NCBI GenBank assembly: GCA_017410065.1
Contig: JAFQRL010000006.1
Span: 1-38,142 of the forward strand
Direction: 5' to 3'
Length of the DNA stretch: 38,142 nucleotides
DNA from: Clostridia bacterium
Lineage (GTDB): Bacteria > Bacillota > Clostridia > Oscillospirales > CAG-272
Below, one piece after another: positions 32,661-38,142 of the stretch. Position 1 is the first letter of the stretch. Each line of letters starts with the position of its first letter. A program made the position numbers and the translations under genes. The notes beneath the pieces are model-generated. The model saw only the letters and a list, made by a program, of their open reading frames with translations, had not been told where the DNA came from and did not search any database.

Positions 32661-33179
32661 TCAGATATAGTAAACTCTGCCGGGCAGACGGGGCTTTTCG
32701 GCAGGGTAATCGCCCGAGCGGTAGCCGAGCACAAGGTTTCCGACGCCCTCGTACTCACCCTCTATTCCGTGAGAGCGGAGCCACTCCTTCCATTCGGGAA
32801 GCTCAAAGGTCTCTCTCGCTCTGTGTATCCAGCAGGAGCCAAGCCCGAGGGCGTGAGCGGCAAGCATCATATTTCCGAGCATAAGCGAGCCGTCGTAGAT
32901 AGAGGTCCTGATAGCCTTGTTTGCAAGCACAACGAGGACACAGGGCGCACCGTAGAAGGGGTCCGACTTCGCGCCGAGGATAGCGGCGTTTGCTCCCGAG
33001 AGCCTGTCGCGCTCCGCCTTATCTGTGATGGCAACGATTATCGCTCCCTGCATATTTCTTCCGCTTGCCGCCTCAAGACCCGCCTTTATAACAAGGTCGA
33101 TATCCTCCTTCTTCGGCATATCGGGAAGATATCCCTTAACACTTCTTCTTTCCTCAATAAGCTTCAAAAATTCATTCAT
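32661..33179 (-). CDS. Nitroreductase-family FMN oxidoreductase
   Basis: A 172-residue compact flavoprotein of the nitroreductase fold. The N-terminal FMN phosphate-binding pattern ERRSVKGY (residues 10-17), the central LGNMMLAAHALGLGSCWIHRA block and a C-terminal LVLGYRSGDYPAEKPR are characteristic. It should bind FMN as a dimer and reduce nitro, quinone or related substrates with NAD(P)H; the natural substrate is unknown. GGGAG precedes ATG 33179. It is first of two coupled leftward genes; no convincing minus-strand promoter was seen upstream. Confidence 0.9.
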   Translation of the reverse strand: MNEFLKLIEERRSVKGYLPDMPKKEDIDLVIKAGLEAASGRNMQGAIIVAITDKAERDRLSGANAAILGAKSDPFYGAPCVLVVLANKAIRTSIYDGSLMLGNMMLAAHALGLGSCWIHRARETFELPEWKEWLRSHGIEGEYEGVGNLVLGYRSGDYPAEKPRLPGRVYYI

Positions 33180-33215
33180 AATAATTCTCCCGTTTCATAT
33201 TTTTGGGGAAACGCC

Positions 33216-33292
33216 CTCGGATATTGCGATCCGAGATTGACAAATCCCCTCGCTCTGTGATATACTGTTTGTGCGGCAGAGCGCCGCATTTT
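33216..33292 (+). promoter_or_regulatory. Rightward promoter preceded by a palindrome and followed at once by a hairpin
   Basis: TTGACA (33237-33242), 18-nt spacer, TATACT (33261-33266). A perfect 7-bp inverted repeat CTCGGAT/ATCCGAG (33216-33222, 33229-33235) abuts the -35. The predicted start near 33273 coincides with a hairpin TGCGGC-AGAGC-GCCGCA (33272-33288) followed by TTTT. It may yield a very short RNA or a long serC leader. Confidence 0.5.
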
Positions 33293-33457
33293 CCAAATAA
33301 TATTTTATCACATCTCGCCCATCAATTCAACAAGCTTTTATAAAATATCAAAAAAATTAAGATTTGAATTTTCCAAAGCGGTGGCGCGTTGTTCCGCTCC
33401 GATTTTATCATTTCGGCGCGGTGGGCGCGAAAAGCATTTAAAAATGCCACACGGGGT
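33293..33457. other. Intergenic stretch upstream of the serC operators
   Basis: Part of the 485-nt gap 33180-33664. No ORF. It contains two near-identical GC-rich words, CGGTGGCGCG (33381) and CGGTGGGCGCG (33419), and a small palindrome GCATTTAAAAATGC (33434-33447). Confidence 0.4.
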
Positions 33458-33547
33458 AACTGTTTAGTTCGCTTTTGGGCACTTTTCACAGATATCGAGG
33501 CTGAACTAAACGGTTATTTTAACTTTCGCAAAATAACTATTTAGTTC
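33458..33547 (+). promoter_or_regulatory. Three operator-like palindromes upstream of the serC promoter
   Basis: AACTGTTTAGTTC (33458-33470), GAACTAAACGGTT (33503-33515, inverted) and AACTATTTAGTTC (33535-33547). The first and third contain AACT-N4-AGTT, while the middle copy has one changed base in one half. The last two copies also form an 18-bp hairpin (33503-33520 with 33530-33547). The set ends 23 nt before the serC -35. It fits a dimeric regulator site; no U tract follows, so attenuation is less likely. Confidence 0.6.
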
Positions 33548-33570
33548 ACGAAAAAATTGAAAAATTTGTC

Positions 33571-33599
33571 TTGACAAACACCGACAGGACTATTATAAT
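33571..33599 (+). promoter_or_regulatory. Promoter of the serine operon
   Basis: TTGACA (33571-33576), 17-nt spacer, TATAAT (33594-33599): perfect consensus boxes. Leader about 60 nt. Confidence 0.88.
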
Positions 33600-33664
33600 G
33601 GTAGCATATTTCAATCGAAGCTATATAATAATGTAGTTAAGATTTTTTTGGAAAGGTGATTGTT

Positions 33665-34753
33665 ATGGCAAGAGTTTACAATTTTTCCGCAGGTCCCTCG
33701 ATGCTTCCCGAGGAGGTTCTCAAGAGAGCGGCAGAGGAGATGCTTGAGTACGGATCAAGCGGTCAGTCTGTTATGGAGATGTCCCACAGATCAAAGGACT
33801 ATCAGGCTATCATTGATGCGGCGGAGGCAGATCTTCGCGATATAATGAATATCCCCGATAACTACAAGGTCCTTTTCCTTCAGGGCGGTGCGTCGACCCA
33901 GTTTGCTATGGTGCCGATGAATATTATGACAGGCTCTGGCAAGGCTGATTTTATTATCACGGGTCAGTGGGCGAAGAAGGCTTATAAGGAGGCTGCGCGC
34001 TACGGTGCGGCAAGGGCGGTTGCGTCCTCCGAGGCAGACACCTATTCCTATATCCCCAAGGTAACGAAGGATATGATTGATCCCGAGGCGGACTACGTTC
34101 ATATCTGTATGAATAACACTATCTACGGCACGAAGTATCACGCGCTTCCCGAGGTTGGCGATGTAACTCTCGTTGCCGATATCTCCAGCTGTATTCTCTC
34201 CGAGCCCATAGACGTATCCAAGTTCGGCATACTCTATGCAGGCGCACAGAAGAACGTTGCTCCCGCAGGTCTCACCATCGTTATAATCAGAGAGGACCTT
34301 ATCGGCAGGGCAATGGATATAACCCCCACGATGCTCAACTATCAGACCCACTCCGAGGCAGGCTCTATGTTCAACACACCTCCCTGCTATTGCATCTATA
34401 TTGCAGGGCTTGTGTTCAAATGGATAAAGTCTATCGGCGGTCTTGAAAAAATGAAGGAGATCAACGAAAGAAAGGCAAAGCTTCTCTACGATTTCCTCGA
34501 CTCCTCAACCCTTTTCCGCGGCACAGTGAGAAAAGAGGACCGTTCGCTTATGAACGTGCCCTTCGTCACAGGCTCGGAGGAGCTTGATGCAAAATTCGTC
34601 AAGGCGGCGGCAGCCGCAGGCTTCGTTAACCTTAAGGGCCACAGAAGCGTTGGCGGTATGCGTGCATCTATCTACAACGCAATGCCCGAGGAGGGTGTTG
34701 CGGCTCTCGTTCAGTTTATGAAGAAGTTTGAGGAGGAAAACAAAAATGTATGA
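33665..34753 (+). CDS. serC: Phosphoserine aminotransferase
   Basis: A 362-residue PLP enzyme converting 3-phosphohydroxypyruvate and glutamate to phosphoserine and 2-oxoglutarate, step two of serine synthesis. The N terminus MARVYNFSAGPSMLPEEVL is diagnostic, the PLP-binding lysine is K196 in AGAQKN, and the C-terminal GHRSVGGMRASIYNAMP supplies the phosphate-binding Arg/His residues. Length is typical. ATG 33665 follows AAAGGTG (33652-33658). Its stop overlaps the start of serA by 8 nt, so the two are translationally coupled. Confidence 0.96.
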   Translation: MARVYNFSAGPSMLPEEVLKRAAEEMLEYGSSGQSVMEMSHRSKDYQAIIDAAEADLRDIMNIPDNYKVLFLQGGASTQFAMVPMNIMTGSGKADFIITGQWAKKAYKEAARYGAARAVASSEADTYSYIPKVTKDMIDPEADYVHICMNNTIYGTKYHALPEVGDVTLVADISSCILSEPIDVSKFGILYAGAQKNVAPAGLTIVIIREDLIGRAMDITPTMLNYQTHSEAGSMFNTPPCYCIYIAGLVFKWIKSIGGLEKMKEINERKAKLLYDFLDSSTLFRGTVRKEDRSLMNVPFVTGSEELDAKFVKAAAAAGFVNLKGHRSVGGMRASIYNAMPEEGVAALVQFMKKFEEENKNV

Positions 34754-35906
34754 GATAAAGACGTATAATAAAATAGCGAAGATCGGACTCTCCAAGTTCG
34801 ATGAAAAATACACCGTTTCCTCCGATGCGGCAGCGCCTATCGGTGCTATCGTTCGCTCGGCAAATCTTCACGAGGAGACCTTCCCCGAAAGCCTTTGCGC
34901 TATCGCAAGAGCGGGTGCGGGAACAAACAATATCCCCACGGATAAGCTCTCCGAGGCGGGAGTATGCGTTTTCAATACCCCCAGCGCAAATGCAAACGCG
35001 GTCAAGGAGCTTGTGCTCCTCGGCTTGCTCGTATCCTCCCGAAAGGTCATTCCCGCGGTTGAGTGGGCAAAGGGACTTAAGGGCAAGGGCGACGAGGTGC
35101 CGAAGCTGGTTGAGGCAGGGAAGTCTGCTTTCGCAGGTCCCGAGCTTCGCGGCAAGACTCTCGGCGTTATCGGTCTTGGTGCCATCGGCGTGCTTGTGGC
35201 AAATGCGGCACAGCACCTTGGTATGACGGTCTACGGCTACGACCCCTTCCTTTCCTTGCAGAATGCCTGGAATCTTTCCCATCACATAATCAGAGCGCAG
35301 GACGTAAGCGAGATCTATAAGAGATGCGACTATATCACCCTTCATATTCCTCTTAATAAGGATACCCGCGGCACGGTTAATAGGGATGCCCTCGCACAGA
35401 TGAAAAACGGCGTGAGAATACTTAACTTCTCCCGTGACGGTCTTGTAAACAGCGAGGATATGCTTGCGGCTCTTGCCGAGGGCAAGGTTGCCTCCTACGT
35501 TGTGGATTTCCCCACGGACGAGATGATCGGCGCGGAGGGTGTCGTTTGTATTCCTCACCTTGGAGCATCCACTCCCGAGAGCGAGGATAACTGCGCGGTT
35601 ATGGCGGCAAACGAGCTTATCGATTATATCGAAAACGGCAATATCACAAACTCCGTTAATTTCCCCGGTGCGGTTATGCCAAGAAGCACCGAGACCCGTG
35701 TTTGCGTTATTCACAGAAACGTTCCGAATATGCTTGCAAGCATCACCTCGGCGGTTGCTGTTGGTAACGTAAACATCGAAAACCTTATCAATAAATCCAG
35801 AGAAAATTATGCTTATACTATGCTGGATGTAAACAATTGTGTTAAAGATGAGGTAGAAAAGAGACTTCTTGCAACCGAGGGAGTTATCAGAGTTCGCATT
35901 ATTTGA
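34746..35906 (+). CDS. serA: D-3-phosphoglycerate dehydrogenase (ACT-domain type)
   Basis: A 386-residue NAD-dependent dehydrogenase oxidising 3-phosphoglycerate to 3-phosphohydroxypyruvate, the first step of serine synthesis. The substrate loop RAGAGTNNIP lies at ~residues 56-65. The Rossmann motif GVIGLGAIGVLVA is followed by the acidic residue in YGYDPF, and the catalytic Arg and His lie in FSRDGLVN and IPHLGASTPE. The last ~75 residues form an ACT domain (VPNMLASITSAVAVGNVNIE), suggesting serine feedback control. ATG 34746 is preceded by AGGAGG inside serC. It is the short form, without the extra ASB domain. Confidence 0.95.
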   Translation: MYEIKTYNKIAKIGLSKFDEKYTVSSDAAAPIGAIVRSANLHEETFPESLCAIARAGAGTNNIPTDKLSEAGVCVFNTPSANANAVKELVLLGLLVSSRKVIPAVEWAKGLKGKGDEVPKLVEAGKSAFAGPELRGKTLGVIGLGAIGVLVANAAQHLGMTVYGYDPFLSLQNAWNLSHHIIRAQDVSEIYKRCDYITLHIPLNKDTRGTVNRDALAQMKNGVRILNFSRDGLVNSEDMLAALAEGKVASYVVDFPTDEMIGAEGVVCIPHLGASTPESEDNCAVMAANELIDYIENGNITNSVNFPGAVMPRSTETRVCVIHRNVPNMLASITSAVAVGNVNIENLINKSRENYAYTMLDVNNCVKDEVEKRLLATEGVIRVRII

Positions 35907-35932
35907 TCACAATTCCATAAGGAAGAATTAAT

Positions 35933-36736
35933 ATGAAATTTTCAACCCTCCACACCCACACCACCTTCTCCGACGGTAAGCACACCGCAAGAGAAAATAT
36001 CGAATCGGCCATCGCAAAGGATATGCGCTCTATCGGCTTTTCCGATCATAGCTTCACCGCCTGCGACCCAAGCTACTGTATGCTGCTTGAGGATTATCCG
36101 AGGTATCTCTCCGAGCTTCGCTCGCTTAAGGAGGAATATAAGGGTGTGTTCCCTGTGCTTGTGGGCATTGAAAAGGATTATTATTCCGAGATAGATAAAA
36201 GTGAATTTGATTACGTTATCGGCTCGGTGCACTACATTGTGAGAGGCGGTGTCTGCTATCCCATAGACCACACCCTCGCTCAGCAGCAGACCTGTGTGCG
36301 CGATGCCTTTGGCGGCTCGGTGCTCGATATGGCGAGGTGCTATTTTGAGATGGTTGCGGAGCACACCTATCTTGCAAGGCCCGACGTTATCGGTCACTTC
36401 GACGTGCTCAATAAATTCAGCTATATGCCTGAGAGCGACGATAGATTTATCGCTATTGCCGAGGAGTCTCTCCGTGAGTGCCTTAAGTGGTGCCCTGTGG
36501 TGGAGGTAAACACGGGCGGTATGGCAAGGGGCTGGAGAAGTAATCCCTACCCCAATATGAATCTTTTGAAGCTTGTTCGCGAGCTTGGCGGAAGGGTCGT
36601 TCTTAACAGCGACTCCCATAATAAGGATAACCTTGATTATGCCTTCCCCGAGGCTCTTGAATATATCAAGTCGGCAGGCTTCGAGGAGCTTGACTTCCTC
36701 ACCGAGGGCGGCTTTGAAGCCACCAAAATAATCTAG
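35933..36736 (+). CDS. PHP-family phosphatase (histidinol-phosphatase HisJ-like), candidate phosphoserine phosphatase
   Basis: A 267-residue PHP-domain metal-dependent phosphoesterase. Metal-site motifs are in order: H7-T-H9 with D14 (LHTHTTFSDG), SDHS, GIEKDY, GSVHY, GHFD and NSDSHN. By family this is a HisJ-type histidinol-phosphatase. However, it is the third gene of a serC-serA operon (26-nt gap, AAGGAAG ribosome site), with no his genes nearby and no serB. Dephosphorylation of phosphoserine, the missing last step, is therefore an attractive inference. It ends at the terminator at 36763. Confidence 0.85.
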   Translation: MKFSTLHTHTTFSDGKHTARENIESAIAKDMRSIGFSDHSFTACDPSYCMLLEDYPRYLSELRSLKEEYKGVFPVLVGIEKDYYSEIDKSEFDYVIGSVHYIVRGGVCYPIDHTLAQQQTCVRDAFGGSVLDMARCYFEMVAEHTYLARPDVIGHFDVLNKFSYMPESDDRFIAIAEESLRECLKWCPVVEVNTGGMARGWRSNPYPNMNLLKLVRELGGRVVLNSDSHNKDNLDYAFPEALEYIKSAGFEELDFLTEGGFEATKII

Positions 36737-36762
36737 TTCGGATTATTTAAAATAACGTATCA

Positions 36763-36847
36763 AAAAAACGACCGAGCGCGGTTGATTTGCCATTCGGGAG
36801 AGAAAGACCCCGAGGGTGCGGATCATTTGATGCTCGGTCGTTTTTTT
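36763..36847 (+). terminator. Terminator of the serine operon, long branched hairpin
   Basis: AAAACGACCGAGC (ending 36777) pairs with GCTCGGTCGTTTT (from 36832), followed by a T7 run. The ~54-nt interior has its own pairing (TTCGGG with CCCGAG). Confidence 0.9.
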
Positions 36848-36876
36848 GTTTATTAGAGATAAAAGGTAAAAATGTG

Positions 36877-36905
36877 TTGACTTTACGCGCATAATGTTAT
36901 ATAAT
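36877..36905 (+). promoter_or_regulatory. Promoter of the coiled-coil protein gene
   Basis: TTGACT (36877-36882), 17-nt spacer, TATAAT (36900-36905). Confidence 0.82.
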
Positions 36906-36970
36906 AGCCTCATCATCGAATGGTGGGTGGCACATTATATGGCGGCACCCCAAAAAGCGGAGGTTAATTT

Positions 36971-38142
36971 ATGTTTAAGCTTAAAAGGTTTATGCTTGCG
37001 GCTTTGGCGGTCATTGTTTCTGCCTGCACCGCGCTTTGCCTGAATACCGTTCCCGCCGAGGCGGCAGACTACGAGGAGGGTGACGCGCAGCTCCAGTCGC
37101 AGATCGATGCAATGAAGACCACACTGGCAGACCTGGCAATGCGCACAGATGAGAACGCGACTTCTATTGCCGAGCTCTCCACGACCGTAGATGAAGCGCA
37201 GGAGCTTATTGATGAGGTCAAGGCTAGCGGAGAGGCAACGGCGGCAGACGTTGCGGAGCTTGAGGCGGCTCTTACCGAGGCAAAGGCGGCTTTAAACCAA
37301 AGAATAGACGATCTTACCTCGCGGGTTCAGAGCTTGACGGCAAACGTTGGTCAAAACTCGGCTAGCATCGCCGCTCTCGGTACGGCAATTGACGAGGCGA
37401 ATGAGGCTATTGATGCTCTTGAAAATAACGCCGCACTTAAGAGCGAGGTAAATGCTCTTAAGAATACGACCGATGCGGCGGTTGCGGAGCTTAAGTCCAA
37501 GGTCAATACGATGAACGCCGATATAGCAGAGCTTAAAACCAAGCTTGATTCGGTGGATAATTCAAATCTGGCACAGGGTGCGGAGATCGCCGCCCTTGGT
37601 ACGGCAATTGACGAGGCGAATGAGGCAATTGATGCTCTTGAAAATAACGCCGCACTTAAGAGCGAAGTAAGTGCTCTTAAGAACACAACCGATGCGGCAG
37701 TTGCCGAGCTTAAGTCCAAGGTCAATACGATGAACACCGAGATAGCAGATCTTAAAGCAAAGCTTGAGTCGGTGGATAATTCAAATCTGGCACAGGGTGC
37801 GGAGATCGCCGCCCTTGGTACGGCTATCGATGAAGCGAACGAAGCAATTGAGGCTCTTGAAAATAACAGTGCCCTTAAGAGCGAGGTAAATGCTCTTAAA
37901 AACACGACCGATGCGGCAGTTGCCGAGCTTAAGTCAAAGGTCAATGCTATGAACTCCGAGATAGCAGATCTTAAAGCAAAGCTTGAGTCGGTGGATAATT
38001 CAAATTTGGCGCAGGGTGCGGAGATCGCCGCACTCGGTACGGCAATTGACGAGGCGAACGAGGCAATTGATGCCCTTGAAAATAACAGTGCACTTAAGAG
38101 CGAGGTAAATGCTCTTAAGAATACGACCGATGCGGCGGTTGC
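36971..38142 (+). CDS. Exported coiled-coil protein with 73-residue repeats (3' end beyond window)
   Basis: An open frame running off the right edge (390 codons visible). GGAGG (36959-36963) lies 7 nt before ATG. The N terminus MFKLKRFMLAALAVIVSAC gives either a lipoprotein (lipobox VSAC, C19) or a type I signal cut after PAEA (residue ~31). The rest is helical, low in aromatics, and predicted as a long coiled coil. From 37381 the unit AALGTAIDEANEAI returns at 37600, 37819 and 38038, an exact 219-nt (73-residue) period. Each unit also contains LKSEV, LKNTTDAAVAELKSKV and VDNSNLAQGAEI. It is probably a surface stalk, fibre or spacer; C-terminal domains may lie outside the window. Confidence 0.88.
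   Translation, partial: MFKLKRFMLAALAVIVSACTALCLNTVPAEAADYEEGDAQLQSQIDAMKTTLADLAMRTDENATSIAELSTTVDEAQELIDEVKASGEATAADVAELEAALTEAKAALNQRIDDLTSRVQSLTANVGQNSASIAALGTAIDEANEAIDALENNAALKSEVNALKNTTDAAVAELKSKVNTMNADIAELKTKLDSVDNSNLAQGAEIAALGTAIDEANEAIDALENNAALKSEVSALKNTTDAAVAELKSKVNTMNTEIADLKAKLESVDNSNLAQGAEIAALGTAIDEANEAIEALENNSALKSEVNALKNTTDAAVAELKSKVNAMNSEIADLKAKLESVDNSNLAQGAEIAALGTAIDEANEAIDALENNSALKSEVNALKNTTDAAV
37381..38142 (+). repeat. 219-nt in-frame tandem repeats (3.5 copies seen)
   Basis: Copy starts at 37381, 37600, 37819 and 38038, each exactly 219 nt apart. Copies differ by scattered substitutions, often at third positions, with no indels. The array continues past the window. Length variation between strains is likely. 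Confidence 0.92.

Noticed and set aside
33458..33547. Terminator/antiterminator attenuator for serC
   Set aside because: Alternative stems exist, but neither is followed by a U tract and a strong promoter lies downstream, so operator sites are the better reading. No T-box motif was seen.
37351..37944. 197-aa reading frame on the minus strand
   Set aside because: It is the antisense shadow of the 219-nt repeats in the coiled-coil gene and has no ribosome site.

Overview
The window looks like chromosome from an anaerobic, low-GC-lineage Firmicute of class Clostridia, probably an uncultured gut or rumen member. The reasons are: AGGAGG-type ribosome sites; nearly uniform TTGACA-17-TAAAAT/TATAAT promoters; long-form HPF; a PC4/YdbC protein; an RNase R/TadA neighbourhood; and lipoproteins with the 'HEHVFVDGKCECGE' linkers that recur in gut Clostridia surface proteins. 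The lineage is inferred from gene style; no rRNA or marker tree is available here.

Layout. 1-139: 3' end of a group II intron (domains V and VI), ending about 43 nt before rnr. 183-3675: rnr, a CPBP membrane protease and tadA, all rightward. 3933-5636: an AMP-forming acyl-CoA ligase with its own promoter and terminator. 6052-15694: two very large lipoproteins (2063 and 1133 aa) built from shared beta-rich modules and CxC linkers. The first has an alpha/alpha-barrel-like N-terminal half; the second has a DUF4886 SGNH-type esterase domain. 15864-18341, leftward: a CvpA-like membrane protein, a four-helix-bundle protein and a 56-residue protein. 18670-21787, rightward: an ArsP-like permease and a serine hydrolase. 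22013-23418: PC4/YdbC (leftward) and a sugar-phosphate isomerase/epimerase-like TIM barrel (rightward). 23592-26653, leftward: two tandem serine hydrolases behind a striking structured leader. 26982-29920: a divergent pair, a solitary N6-adenine methyltransferase and an SbcD-like metallophosphoesterase with an eroded active site. 30135-31784: hpf (leftward) and a membrane-anchored cyclophilin (rightward). 31913-33179, leftward: nitroreductase and a TVP38/DedA-like protein, translationally coupled. 33665-36736: serC-serA-PHP phosphatase, a serine biosynthesis operon without a classical serB. 36971-end: an exported coiled-coil protein with exact 73-residue repeats, cut by the window edge.

How it fits together. 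Most of the window is ordinary housekeeping. The accessory and unusual parts are the two modular surface lipoproteins (likely glycan handling), the coiled-coil surface protein, the methyltransferase/pseudo-nuclease pair, and two non-coding regions. The first is a cloverleaf-shaped 73-nt element plus a 5'-terminal hairpin in the leader of the tandem serine hydrolase operon (26701-26815). The second is a set of three operator-like palindromes upstream of serC (33458-33547). I did not find one obvious new defence or biosynthetic system. The best candidates for undescribed biology are the structured leader, the serC operator set and the possible PHP-type phosphoserine phosphatase.
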